Below are positions 1 to 9,183 of a stretch of 64,000 bases of DNA, one piece after another. Numbering within the stretch: position 1 is the first letter of the stretch; each line of letters opens with the position of its first letter. This DNA comes from Fulvivirga marina (GTDB taxonomy: Bacteria > Bacteroidota > Bacteroidia > Cytophagales > Cyclobacteriaceae): assembly GCF_016775155.1 (NCBI RefSeq), contig NZ_JAEUGD010000031.1, positions 1-64,000 on the forward strand. Direction: 5' to 3'. The notes beneath the pieces are model-generated. The model did no database searches, was not told the origin of the DNA, and saw only the letters and a program-made list of their open reading frames with translations. The position numbers and the translations under genes were made by a program.

Positions 1-312
1 GATGCTATTAATTTTGATAGCATAGTCGATGTTTTTGGTTGCATCGATGTTGTTTTGGGTCAATCCAAAGTAGCGCTCGTTCCCTGTGGGGTAGACGGTG
101 AATTCTGCCCAGCCGTCGGTGTCTGCGGCTAATATTTCTGCTGATGCTGCTCCTCCATTGTCTGTTCCCCAGCCTCCGGTTTTGCGCAGGGTATTGTCTG
201 TCTGCACTTCTACACCTACCAGGTCGGTCCAGGTGATGGGGTTTTGGGCGTGGCTGTTATAACCAATGAACAGCAGGAATATCAGTATGTATTTATTGTT
301 AGGGTTGTTCAT
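1..312 (-). CDS. Secreted RHS-associated protein, N-terminal part (runs off window)
   Basis: The ATG is at 312 and the frame stays open for 104 codons to the window edge, so the C-terminal part is missing. The first 22 residues form a signal peptide (hydrophobic ILIFLLFIG, then HAQ). The following segment (TWTDLVGVEV, then GGWGTDNGGAAS, DGWAEFTV, YFGLTQNN) resembles a beta-rich module that I recall from Bacteroidota RHS-type proteins. It lies 10 bases behind the truncated RHS gene upstream and is probably cotranscribed with it. Either it holds the missing RHS core further on, or it is a separate secreted protein; the sequence outside the window would decide. The function is not known. Confidence 0.75.
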   Translation of the reverse strand, partial: MNNPNNKYILIFLLFIGYNSHAQNPITWTDLVGVEVQTDNTLRKTGGWGTDNGGAASAEILAADTDGWAEFTVYPTGNERYFGLTQNNIDATKNIDYAIKINSI

Positions 313-322
313 GTTTTATGCT

Positions 323-3300
323 TTAGTTCTCCACGGATACGCCATTCAGCGGGTTGTTGTACAATAGGTCCATTCCGAAAAGGTCAGGGGTGGGGTCGTC
401 AACATTAACTCCGGTCTCCTCCTGAAGTGTGCTGTTGTTCAGGCTTTGCAGCCAGCCTCGGATGTTATACCGGTAATCGATGGATTGGTGTGGTGTTCCG
501 TTCTCTATGTGCAGGTTCTTCTCAATCTGTTCACCCAGTTCGTTGTATTTGTTCTCGGCGAGTAGCACTTCTTCCTGCTCCACGTCATCTTTGGTCAGTT
601 TATGATAGCCCCGCAGCAACCTTCCGGCGTGATCGTATTCATACCGTCTGTCTATTCTCAGCGATTCTGTTTGCCCTTTTGAATAGTAAGATGATGTCAA
701 CAATACTCTTCCTGCAAAATCATAGGTGGTGGTCTGGTTACTCAAAAGGTCTTCTGATTTGGTCACCGACATGGTCTCTCTGTACTTGTTGTCATAATAT
801 GTTGCTGTAAGTATCCAGGGGGACTTAGGGTCTGTGTCTTTTATCTTGCTCCCGGTAACAAGATTTTTGACCCTGTCAAAGGAAGAAGTCCGGTGGTCAA
901 ACTCTTCGCTAAATTCGGCCAGGTTTAGGAAGGAGTAGTCATCATAATAAGTTACTGTCAGGTAAGCATTACTTTCCGGGACTGAAGGGTAAGTGTTATT
1001 GGTGTACCCGTGTACTACCGTACCGCGCTGCTCATACAATACCGACATGGCGGCCACTTCGTTTCGCAGCTGGCCTGTCGTTTTTGTTCCCATATCTGTA
1101 ATACCGGTCAAAACAGGCCTGTCGAGCTGGTCATATTTTGTGAAGGTCCATTCGTTTTTTCCTGCTGCACGTTGCGCTCCATCTTGTGTTAGCACGAGCC
1201 TGTCTCGTACATCATAGACTATATACTCCCAGTCGGCTCCCGGCACTTTTTTGGTGATCATGCGCTTTCGGGCATCATATTGATACTGAAAGGCCCACTG
1301 GGCCAGGAGCTCAGTATTGAGGTTATTGCCTTCATTCACTTTTTTACTGGCCATGGGTGGCAGGACGAATCTCAGGTTACCAAAGTCATCGTAAATATAG
1401 TAGGTATCGGCCCACTTTTCGGTTTCTCCATTTTCATGTGTTTGCACTTTTTTCAGTATGGTTTTTCCTTCCTTATCTGTATACTCGATCACCTGATGTT
1501 TTTGCTCATCGGTGGTAACTTCTTTGAAAAGTGTGTTTTCGGCATAGTAGGTGTTCGCTCCATTAGTGTCTTTGTACACTGGGCTCTCATTCTCAATTTG
1601 CCAGAGTAGCACTTCTCTGGCTACATTGCTCATCCGCTTATTATGGATGCCTTTGTTGCTGATGGTGCCGGCCTCTCCGGTCCAGCTTTCTCCGGGCGCA
1701 TGTTGGACTTTGGCTCGCTGAGTGGGTGCTCTTTCTATTTCTGTATATGCAAATGGATAGTAAGAGTCTGCTACAGCTGTAGGGGAAGCGGCATTATAAA
1801 AGTCATGTTGTTCGGCATAGGGCTGGGTCTTCACATTGCCGTCGTTTGCTGAAGACCGGTAAGGCAGGTAGGCTCTGGGCATATTACCGGAAGCATCATA
1901 CTCCCGGGGTGCTACGAGATCGGTTTTCTGGGGTGTGGCCTGCTTATCTACCTCCTGAATCGTCCGCCCCAGTCCGTCAAGGTACTGGGTATTGACCGCT
2001 ACCTGAGCAATGTCGTTAGCATCGGTCACATTCTCCTTCAGGTAGGTAAATGTTCTGACATAATTGGGATTGGTTATGGTTTTGCCCAGGTGTGGCTGGA
2101 GGTCGTAGATTTCTACGGCTGTACTACCTGCATCGCATCCATCCGAATTAAGTGCTTTTAATACATATATTCCCGGTTGATCAACTGTTCTGTCCTGCGC
2201 TCCCATACCTGCTCCCTGGTCAAGCCAATAGTATGCAAAATCTGACCTTAAATTGTAGGGTAATAGTTGATACTGTGTGTTGTTTATCTTTTTAACTGTT
2301 GGCGCATCGGGTTCAAAGTAATAGGGCTGATATACATCAACATAAGCCGAACTGGTATTCTCACAACCTTCTCCACTAACTGTTTTCAGGTTAAATGTTT
2401 GGCCTGACTTTAATTTTGGGGTAATCAATGGGTTCTCGGATCCTAAATCCTTTCCTGACTCGTCTGTCCAATACACATAATTGAAAACATGTGTTTCTGC
2501 GGTTAGTCTGGCTGTTTTATTGTAACATACGGTTTCTGTGTATGTAATGCCTGCTTCGGGAATATGCTTAGGTGCTGCGGTAATCATCTTTGTATTACTA
2601 TCCAGGTTCCAGCAAAGTGTGAGGTTATGACGGGCTCTGAGGTAATATTGTTTTCTGGTATCTGTTTCCAACACGGTGATCGGATTTCGGGTATCGGTGG
2701 TTTCCGTTCCTGTTGCTGAGGTTTGCCAATAATAAGTAAACATTCCTGAGGGTTGGGGCATGCTAATTATGGACTGACCGCATTGATTATCGACTGTTGC
2801 TGTAGCGACAACTGGTCGATCATATACATTAAAAGTTAATGGGGGGGTCGAGCGTTTTAGTGTATTGGAACAGCTGTTGGTGTAAACTACTTTCCTTATA
2901 AACTCGAGGGATTCACTGGCATCTGCAGGCAAGTGCGATGCAGGTACATAAAGATCCTCATTGGTATGTCCGCTGATAAGCTCAAACGCTCCTCCGTTTC
3001 TGGACATATGCCATTCGTACCCTACTAAGGTTCCTCCACTGACTGAGGCAGGGGTCACACTTTGAATATGCCTGCCGTTGGTCATAAATTCATCTAATGA
3101 GCAGTAGTTGCCGCCTCCACTTATTTGCCCCGGATCGGCTGTTGGGTCTGAGACAACATATACTTGTACTGTGGGTGATTTAATTGTACATATCCAGGGG
3201 TCCTTAGTTTTAATGGTTGCATAATAACTACCTCCTCCAACGGTAGCTGTTCTTCCAAATTTGTTAATCGTGGTATTGGTATTGGCATCAAACCATTCAG

Positions 3301-4021
3301 CTTTTATTTGTTTTTGGTCCCAATAGGCTGCATCAGCTGAAAGTTCCAACGTCGCTGAATTTCCTACACAAATATTGGCGCCTATAAAACTGGAAATATC
3401 AGGATAATATCGTTCAACAGTTACTCCATAGATAGATTTATCACTCCACAACTGGGTTTCAGTATTATATGCTTGTAGGTAATAATTTTCATCTGGTTTA
3501 ACCGATTTCGAAGCACTATATCCCTCACTGGTGCTTTTTGTCTGGCCATTTTTCTGCCAATACCACCTGACATTGGCTGGCGGCGTACCATTGTGCTGAA
3601 CAAAATGTTTAAGTTGACCATTACACCCCTCCACCTGAGAGGGTGAAGGCGGCCGGTTTGGTGGCTGAATGATTGTAATACTCTTTGTCCCGGAAGCTGT
3701 TCCTCCATTCAAATAACCTGTAGCAATAACGGTTCCGCTACTTCCTGTTCCCCATTTAACGGTTACCTCCGTATCATTTTGTGAAATTTTACTACCTCCG
3801 GTAACATCCCATGTCCCAACAGTGCCATCATGAACCCAGTATTTGGCGGTTGTACCGGGCATCAGTGTGGTTGATTTATCAGAGTAAATAGCAAAGGTGT
3901 AGGTCTCCTCTCCCCCTCCTCCGTCAATAGGTGGGGCGGCTGTTTCCTGAGCATAGGATAGTGTACCTATAATCAAAAAGGGCAATACTAGGTGATGCTT
4001 TAAATAGCTTAATATTTTCAT
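323..4021 (-). CDS. Secreted Ig-like/DUF6443 RHS-repeat protein, C-terminally short
   Basis: A large exported protein of 1232 residues. The start is placed at the ATG at 4021 because it gives a clean signal peptide (MKILSYLKHHL, then LSYAQ); upstream in-frame ATGs only add an unlikely 31-residue leader. The first ~650 residues are a series of Ig-like/PKD-type beta modules rich in Cys, Gly and Tyr. A DUF6443-like segment follows (YVRTFTYLKE, LDGLGRTIQEV), then YD/RHS repeats such as YDARKRM, YDVRDRLV, YDHAGRLLRG and YNIRGWLQSLN. The protein stops at LLYNNPLNGVSVEN, where relatives usually continue into YNGNI-type repeats and the RHS core, so it looks truncated. It follows another RHS-type gene after 37 bases. 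Its role (adhesin, shell or toxin delivery) is unproven. Confidence 0.85.
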   Translation of the reverse strand: MKILSYLKHHLVLPFLIIGTLSYAQETAAPPIDGGGGEETYTFAIYSDKSTTLMPGTTAKYWVHDGTVGTWDVTGGSKISQNDTEVTVKWGTGSSGTVIATGYLNGGTASGTKSITIIQPPNRPPSPSQVEGCNGQLKHFVQHNGTPPANVRWYWQKNGQTKSTSEGYSASKSVKPDENYYLQAYNTETQLWSDKSIYGVTVERYYPDISSFIGANICVGNSATLELSADAAYWDQKQIKAEWFDANTNTTINKFGRTATVGGGSYYATIKTKDPWICTIKSPTVQVYVVSDPTADPGQISGGGNYCSLDEFMTNGRHIQSVTPASVSGGTLVGYEWHMSRNGGAFELISGHTNEDLYVPASHLPADASESLEFIRKVVYTNSCSNTLKRSTPPLTFNVYDRPVVATATVDNQCGQSIISMPQPSGMFTYYWQTSATGTETTDTRNPITVLETDTRKQYYLRARHNLTLCWNLDSNTKMITAAPKHIPEAGITYTETVCYNKTARLTAETHVFNYVYWTDESGKDLGSENPLITPKLKSGQTFNLKTVSGEGCENTSSAYVDVYQPYYFEPDAPTVKKINNTQYQLLPYNLRSDFAYYWLDQGAGMGAQDRTVDQPGIYVLKALNSDGCDAGSTAVEIYDLQPHLGKTITNPNYVRTFTYLKENVTDANDIAQVAVNTQYLDGLGRTIQEVDKQATPQKTDLVAPREYDASGNMPRAYLPYRSSANDGNVKTQPYAEQHDFYNAASPTAVADSYYPFAYTEIERAPTQRAKVQHAPGESWTGEAGTISNKGIHNKRMSNVAREVLLWQIENESPVYKDTNGANTYYAENTLFKEVTTDEQKHQVIEYTDKEGKTILKKVQTHENGETEKWADTYYIYDDFGNLRFVLPPMASKKVNEGNNLNTELLAQWAFQYQYDARKRMITKKVPGADWEYIVYDVRDRLVLTQDGAQRAAGKNEWTFTKYDQLDRPVLTGITDMGTKTTGQLRNEVAAMSVLYEQRGTVVHGYTNNTYPSVPESNAYLTVTYYDDYSFLNLAEFSEEFDHRTSSFDRVKNLVTGSKIKDTDPKSPWILTATYYDNKYRETMSVTKSEDLLSNQTTTYDFAGRVLLTSSYYSKGQTESLRIDRRYEYDHAGRLLRGYHKLTKDDVEQEEVLLAENKYNELGEQIEKNLHIENGTPHQSIDYRYNIRGWLQSLNNSTLQEETGVNVDDPTPDLFGMDLLYNNPLNGVSVEN

Positions 4022-4058
4022 GATTATATCAGAATTCATATTTGGAAGTAAGGAGTAA

Positions 4059-7000
4059 TTATTGACCAGCATAGTTATACTCATATCGCTGGACAGGATG
4101 ACGGTCATCATCACTTACAAGAATCAACCTGCCTAATCCATCGTATTTATAATATGTGCTGATGTTGTTGGCATCGGTCTTTGATGTTAATCCTACCTCT
4201 TCTTTGTAGGTATAAGTGGTCATCAAGGCTCCTTCGGGGTATACTCTGATTTCATCAAGCTTTGATCCTGGGCTTGATATGTTTCTTGTGAAAGCCAACT
4301 CTCCGCTGAATAGCCACTCTGAACCATTCCAGTACCAATAGCTTAGTTTTAGCTGACTGATATTGGTGGGGTTAAAAGAAGAGGGAATAGTGTAGCTGCC
4401 TGAATTATGATAGTATCGACCTGTTTTGGCTTTGGACTCATCCAATGTGCCTTCTTTCTCAAAGCTGTTATAGAAAATATGATCGATTACTGCATTTTTA
4501 ACCTCTGCAATCGGCTTTGTATCATTGTATCCCCATAAATAGGCTGTCTGGCGATTTCCTATCTTCGTAATTTGTTTCACCTTATCGGTCTGATCATTAT
4601 ACCGGACTTGTGTTTCCAGGGTGTGGTCTGTATAGTCAATTCCTGTCGGATCATGGGGCTCCGGAGCTTTAAGCAGGTCAGATCGGTAACCATACACATC
4701 TAATGGCTGCCCATTGGAATTATAGCTGGTTATCTGCCCTTCTACTTGGTTTCCATTAACTACCTTTTGGGTTTTTATGGGTACCGTAACTATATTATTG
4801 TTCTTTAGGGCACTGAAAGAGGTGCTTGTATAATCATCAGGGTAGGTAACATAGCTTTCAATGATCTCAGGATTTGCATTCCCGGAATTTTCGGTCTTCA
4901 TGTAAGTTGTCTGAAGGTGTTCAGGGTTGTCATACCTGTAGTAAGTGGTTTTAATCACGGGGTTTGCGCCTTTGTCATCAAAAAGTGAGTCTACTGTGGT
5001 TTCTAAATAGCGCCATTTGGAGCGGGCTTTAAATACGGCAAAATCATAATAAAGTGGATCGTCGTTCTCCACTTCCAGGCTGTTACCAAATCCATCGGTA
5101 CCTATTGCGGAAGAATAAAAATTATATTTCCTGGCAGAAAATCCTTTGATTTCCTGATCAAGCCGGTTGTCTGGCATGTAGTCATTATCTATCGTTCTTA
5201 CACTAATAAATCTGTCTCCTACCCATTTTTGGTATACTGTTCTCAGTTCTTCTCCTTGCCCAAAAGTATTGGTGTTTGGGGTGCCGGCAAGAGGATCGCC
5301 ATTATATACCTGTGGGTCGTTTTCGGCATCTGAAATTGTGTTGAAATAGTGAATGGTCCTTCCATATTCTGCGTTTTCACCAAAACCCTCTATTACTGTT
5401 TTATATGTTATGTGATTGCCTTGCAAGGAATACAGCGGCTTAAATGTATTGGAGCTTAGGGCTGCATAGGTGCATGTGGATATTTCTGAAGTTGTTTCTT
5501 TCCTTATAGTATTTACCCATATATCGGCCTTGGGCAGTTCTATTACTCCGGTGGAGCAATCGGGGCATGAGGGGGTACCGTAATAAATCTTCTTCACTTG
5601 TTGCTCTCCTGCCCCGTCATCTGTAATTATTTTAGAAACACGTACTCCTCCTACTTCTATGTTTGCTTTCTCCACTTTGGTAGCTCCTTTGCGGTACTGA
5701 AAAGTAATATCTGTTTCAATACACGGCCTGCTAATCTTAAGAGTGGCCATATAAGTATGTCCTGCTTCAATATCAAAAAACACTCGCCCGTCTTGTGTGT
5801 TTGGCGTGAAAATATATTCATCTCCAATCAAAGTTCTATAGTGTGGTGGGTTAAGTGTTTCTTTGTAAAATGACACCCGTTGATCTGTCGTTTTATTATA
5901 GACTTTGAAGGTTGCGCTGATCCAATGATCAGGATCTGCACCCTGATAGCATGAGTCTCCATGCACATTAAAACTAATGCTTTTATGGATCTCCACTTCC
6001 TGATCACTATAAATGCCAGTCATCTCATAGCTATCTACAATACCCCCAAAACCATTACTGCCATCAACATTATCAGATACCAGCTTTAAATGGGCGTCTG
6101 TGGTATAGGTTGCCAGGGTAGTTTTTGTATCATAATAGGAATGTGGTTCATAGAAAAATTCATTGTATCCACCCGTAGGGTAGGTCACTTGACGAAGCAT
6201 GCCTTTTTTGGCGTGTGCACCTGATGGGGATTTATCACCTCCGATATTTTGGTAAACGCCCTTAATTGTAGGGGGTAGGTATGGGATGGCGTCATAAAAA
6301 TCTAAAGTTTTGCCTATGTAGATATCGCCAAGTTCATTGGGAACAAGGAAGGAATTATCTTTACCATTAAAATACCCCCAATAATCCTGTGCGTAAGAAA
6401 ACCTGGCCGGTAGCTGATTCGGCGAATAATATGTGAAAGCATAAGGTGGCTTTGACTCTCCGTTACTACCTGTTTCTGAAACGCTGGTCAGAAATAGTCT
6501 TCCCAGGTCCTCTGCCTGATGGGTAATATCTTTGTTTTGGAAAAGTGTACTTGCATAGGCTGTATAACCCAGGTTAATCTTTTTCACAATGCTTCCGTCC
6601 TGATCGTTCAATACGGTGATGCTGTCCAGTTTTGGGGTGAGTATCCCGGCTGAATAAGTAAAGTTTACACTAAAATGGCTTTGTGGAGAATAAATACGCT
6701 GAAGCACTGAGGTAGTCATATGGGCCGTGGTAAATTCGGGACTCACGTCATCTCCTGTTCCGTTGTAACACGCTGGCCCCGCCTGCACATTTTCATAAAC
6801 GAGTTTTGAAAAAGATTGTGAGATACTGGCATTATAGCTATAGGCAGATTTTGTGTATTCAAATATGATTTCGTCTCCTGTTGGGTGTATGATTCTGTCG
6901 ATATACCAGGCATTTTCAACGTCGTAAGGGGGTGTGGGAACTCCGTTATTGGTTTTGGTACTTCGATAAAGACCTACTTCGCCTGCATTATGCGCACCAA

Positions 7001-7613
7001 AAGTGTATATCACTCCTCTTGAATCTGTAATTCTTATTTCCGGGCTGGCATCGTTCGGATCATATGGGTCTGAAAATGAACTTAATAATTCAATTTTCAA
7101 GGGTGAGGGATCAATCATTACTGCCTCGCCGTTATTATCGATATAAAACTTACCGTAGTTGCCCAGAAAGTTAAAGGCGAAGATGTCTGGCTGAGCATCG
7201 CCTTCCAGGTGATTTACCTGACGGAGAAATATCAGCATTTCATCTGAGTCGTATGGCGCATCTGGCATTTGCCAGCGGTTAGCCAAATCTCCGTCTGGCT
7301 TGTCTCTCGCCATTCTGGTGACGGCCCCTCCCGCGCTTAGAACCCATCCGAGTCCGACATGTGAGGGTAGTTCATCGACTTTTATCCCATTGGAGCTATA
7401 ATTCAAAGAAATGGGTACTGTTAAATTGCCGCCTGAATATTCATAAACAGGTACAGAAAGTTGAAGGGTCCCGGTATTCAATCCGACCGGAACGTGCCCA
7501 TACTTACCCAGAGCGGCTGCATTGGGAGATGCCGGCAGAAAATCTTCCTGGGCCTTTAATGAACCTCCTATGACAACAGATAAAACCAAAATACAGACTA
7601 AAATCCTGATCAT
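4059..7613 (-). CDS. Secreted RHS/YD-repeat protein
   Basis: An 1184-residue exported protein with a signal peptide (MIRILVCILVLSVVIGGSL, then KAQ). The N-terminal block has the pattern of Bacteroidota RHS-type proteins: SPNAAALGKYG, GLNTGTLQLSVP, ISLNYSSNGIKVDE and VGLGWVLSAGG. The middle is beta-rich and includes a CPDCSTG pair of cysteines. The end holds a few YD repeats (YYKYDGLGRLILVSDDD, YEYNYAG) and then stops without an RHS core or a visible type IX sorting domain. It is the first gene of a three-gene minus-strand run. The start ATG at 7613 is followed directly by the signal peptide. The molecular function is unknown; shell-like scaffolding for a partner in the same operon is an inference. 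Confidence 0.85.
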   Translation of the reverse strand: MIRILVCILVLSVVIGGSLKAQEDFLPASPNAAALGKYGHVPVGLNTGTLQLSVPVYEYSGGNLTVPISLNYSSNGIKVDELPSHVGLGWVLSAGGAVTRMARDKPDGDLANRWQMPDAPYDSDEMLIFLRQVNHLEGDAQPDIFAFNFLGNYGKFYIDNNGEAVMIDPSPLKIELLSSFSDPYDPNDASPEIRITDSRGVIYTFGAHNAGEVGLYRSTKTNNGVPTPPYDVENAWYIDRIIHPTGDEIIFEYTKSAYSYNASISQSFSKLVYENVQAGPACYNGTGDDVSPEFTTAHMTTSVLQRIYSPQSHFSVNFTYSAGILTPKLDSITVLNDQDGSIVKKINLGYTAYASTLFQNKDITHQAEDLGRLFLTSVSETGSNGESKPPYAFTYYSPNQLPARFSYAQDYWGYFNGKDNSFLVPNELGDIYIGKTLDFYDAIPYLPPTIKGVYQNIGGDKSPSGAHAKKGMLRQVTYPTGGYNEFFYEPHSYYDTKTTLATYTTDAHLKLVSDNVDGSNGFGGIVDSYEMTGIYSDQEVEIHKSISFNVHGDSCYQGADPDHWISATFKVYNKTTDQRVSFYKETLNPPHYRTLIGDEYIFTPNTQDGRVFFDIEAGHTYMATLKISRPCIETDITFQYRKGATKVEKANIEVGGVRVSKIITDDGAGEQQVKKIYYGTPSCPDCSTGVIELPKADIWVNTIRKETTSEISTCTYAALSSNTFKPLYSLQGNHITYKTVIEGFGENAEYGRTIHYFNTISDAENDPQVYNGDPLAGTPNTNTFGQGEELRTVYQKWVGDRFISVRTIDNDYMPDNRLDQEIKGFSARKYNFYSSAIGTDGFGNSLEVENDDPLYYDFAVFKARSKWRYLETTVDSLFDDKGANPVIKTTYYRYDNPEHLQTTYMKTENSGNANPEIIESYVTYPDDYTSTSFSALKNNNIVTVPIKTQKVVNGNQVEGQITSYNSNGQPLDVYGYRSDLLKAPEPHDPTGIDYTDHTLETQVRYNDQTDKVKQITKIGNRQTAYLWGYNDTKPIAEVKNAVIDHIFYNSFEKEGTLDESKAKTGRYYHNSGSYTIPSSFNPTNISQLKLSYWYWNGSEWLFSGELAFTRNISSPGSKLDEIRVYPEGALMTTYTYKEEVGLTSKTDANNISTYYKYDGLGRLILVSDDDRHPVQRYEYNYAGQ

Positions 7614-7884
7614 AAATGCATTAATAATTTAAAAATAAATTGGTTTGTTTATAAAAATAAACTACAAGAATAATATAATTATTTTATAAATAAAAACTAA
7701 CCTAAAAATGATTTACCAAGTAACTTACTATCAGTTACATAACTTTGAACCTCTAAAAAGACACGTGGATTTTGAAACATTTAACCTATAGCGGCCATCC
7801 AGTAATAGTAGTAACTTCAGTAAGTTTTTGTAAACAAAAGTTTAAATGGTCAATGGGGCTTCGACCAAAAAAAAAGGAGTTGAA
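7614..7884. other. AT-rich intergenic region upstream of the RHS genes
   Basis: No convincing gene is present. The stretch is very AT-rich and should hold the promoter of the minus-strand RHS genes, but no exact TAnnTTTG box was found for that direction. Short perfect inverted repeats occur at 7647-7662 (GTTTAT/ATAAAC) and 7720-7738 (GTAACT/AGTTAC). A plus-strand TAACTTTG box at 7740-7747 points into a short open frame that I do not trust. Confidence 0.4.
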
Positions 7885-8008
7885 AGAGGCTGATACAAAA
7901 GTCCTGTTCGTCATTCAAAACTTAATTTTGAAATCCCCTTTAAAATGCATAGAAGCTAATGTGGAGATTTCTGAATAACGCCTGGAAATGACTTTTGCTA
8001 CAGCCTCT
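7885..8008. repeat. MITE-like element with 19-bp terminal inverted repeats (copy 1)
   Basis: The ends at 7885-7903 and 7990-8008 are inverted copies of each other: AGAGGCTGATACAAAAGTC against AGAGGCTGTAGCAAAAGTC, 16 of 19 bases identical. The element is 124 bp long, non-coding, and has internal TCATTC and GAAATGAC-type sequence. AGAGGCTGT-type ends on short non-autonomous repeats are, as I recall, frequent in Bacteroidota genomes. A related copy lies at 11271-11397. No clear target-site duplication was seen. Confidence 0.7.
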
Positions 8009-8136
8009 AAAAGCCAACAATATGCTTTAAAATAATAGTAAAATTTCGAAGAGACTAGAAACATCATCTGGGAGATATGTATGTGCATACCTCCCACGAT
8101 GACTTCAACCTAAACCCACTTTAGGGTTACCTTTTT

Positions 8137-8442
8137 CTATATTAAAGAAGTGCTTTCGTCAGCGGTCAATAAACTTCTTCTAAACTGAAGGTTTACTTTC
8201 TCCCGCTTCAATAGTCTATTTTCGTTTTCAAGATCTTCCAGTAAGTCTTTAAACCTTCTGTCGTAGTATGACAGACGCCCATCCTCGGAGAGTTCATTTC
8301 TCAACCTGGCATCACCCAGCTTACTTATAAAATCAACATTGGCTTCAAAGTATTCCTGAGCTATCGAATCCATTTTAGATGTTAGCTCTTCCATGCTGTC
8401 AATAATCTTCTGATAATGTTCTGATTTGTCCTGCTTCTTCAC
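8137..8442 (-). CDS. Hypothetical coiled-coil protein
   Basis: A 101-residue, highly charged, predicted helical protein with a GTG start at 8442. Two heptad-like stretches are visible, around residues 10-45 (IIDSMEELTSKMDSIAQEYF) and 66-90 (FKDLLEDLENENRLLKREK). There is no signal peptide, membrane segment or cysteine. It is transcribed divergently from the XRE regulator next door, across a 225-base gap, so the regulator may control it. I do not recognise a family. An in-frame ATG inside the gene exists but would remove part of the first helix. Confidence 0.6.
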   Translation of the reverse strand: MKKQDKSEHYQKIIDSMEELTSKMDSIAQEYFEANVDFISKLGDARLRNELSEDGRLSYYDRRFKDLLEDLENENRLLKREKVNLQFRRSLLTADESTSLI

Positions 8443-8625
8443 GTTGTTGGTAGTTTGAAAGTTTAAGGTTTAAGTTATCTTGCTGATCTGTTACACTTTA
8501 GAATGGAGATATAAAAAAAGGTAGGTCTATTGCGTTTTTTTAGGGTGGTCAAGCCTTCAATGACCTGATTTTTATCTTCTTTTTTTATATCTTTGATATC
8601 TCTTAAATGTGTAAAAAATCATAAA

Positions 8626-8643
8626 CTTGATTTTTTTATCAAG
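8626..8643. promoter_or_regulatory. Probable XRE operator 1
   Basis: A perfect palindrome: CTTGAT, six T, ATCAAG. It contains the core TTGA-N8-TCAA (8627-8642) and sits just upstream of the XRE gene. An identical core spacing recurs 41 bp downstream, about four helical turns away, as expected for cooperative repressor binding. The role is inferred. Confidence 0.6.
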
Positions 8644-8667
8644 TCGATACGCTAAAATAATCATATA

Positions 8668-8683
8668 TTGACAAAAAAGTCAA
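8668..8683. promoter_or_regulatory. Probable XRE operator 2, overlapping the start codon
   Basis: A perfect inverted repeat: TTGAC, six A, GTCAA, again TTGA-N8-TCAA. Its first three bases are the TTG start codon of the XRE gene. Together with the site at 8626-8643 it suggests autorepression. The role is inferred from position and symmetry. Confidence 0.6.
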
Positions 8684-9162
8684 CTTTTGCAAGAAATTTT
8701 AGATACTTCAGAGAAAAAGCGCAGCTTGGTCAGGAAGCACTGGCTCAAAAGATTGGCGTAAACGTCAGAACTATATCTGTTTACGAGACTGGCAAAGGGT
8801 ATCCTAAGGTTGACTTGCTCATTAAAATAAGTAGCATACTTGGCGTACCGGTGGAACATTTCTTTGCTGACAGTCCGGAAAATGCAGGAAGGACCAACAA
8901 GCCTTCAACCACAGGCTTATCCTTATCTGAAGATAGTGACGCTTATGAAACTGTTCAAAGGTATAGAAATGCCATTAAGGCATGTAAACATTTAATAGAA
9001 AACGGGAATGCTGAGGCCGGTCAGAGCTTGATCAATTCTTTTTCATCAGCCGTTGATGAACTGGAAACCATCTATATGAGAAATAAGGAAATAGAAGCGA
9101 AACTTCGATATGCCACAGAACTGATCAGCTCCATAGCCAATGGCGGCAAGCCATTCAAATAA
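8668..9162 (+). CDS. XRE-family helix-turn-helix transcriptional regulator
   Basis: A 164-residue DNA-binding protein. Residues ~6-60 are a Cro/CI-type HTH (FREKAQLGQEALAQKIGV, then TISVYETGKGYPKVDLLIKI, ILGVPVEHFF). Residues ~85-160 are predicted helical and may mediate dimer formation. The start is a TTG at 8668; no in-frame ATG precedes the HTH and no clear ribosome binding site is visible. Two palindromes of the form TTGA-N8-TCAA, one covering the start codon, suggest it represses its own gene and perhaps the divergent coiled-coil gene. It converges on the TPR lipoprotein gene 21 bases downstream. No phage or toxin genes accompany it. Confidence 0.85.
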   Translation: MTKKSTFARNFRYFREKAQLGQEALAQKIGVNVRTISVYETGKGYPKVDLLIKISSILGVPVEHFFADSPENAGRTNKPSTTGLSLSEDSDAYETVQRYRNAIKACKHLIENGNAEAGQSLINSFSSAVDELETIYMRNKEIEAKLRYATELISSIANGGKPFK

Positions 9163-9183
9163 ATAGGCAAGAATTTTAATTAA

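Noticed and set aside
427-810. 127-residue Cys-rich plus-strand frame in the RHS gene
   Set aside because: Antisense shadow of YD-repeat coding sequence; no signal or domain.
7772-7978. Short plus-strand frame with a TTG start behind a TAACTTTG box
   Set aside because: Its last third lies in the MITE-like repeat, composition is not protein-like and no domain is visible.
7915-8097. Short minus-strand frame
   Set aside because: It runs through the repeat and has no homology or start signal.
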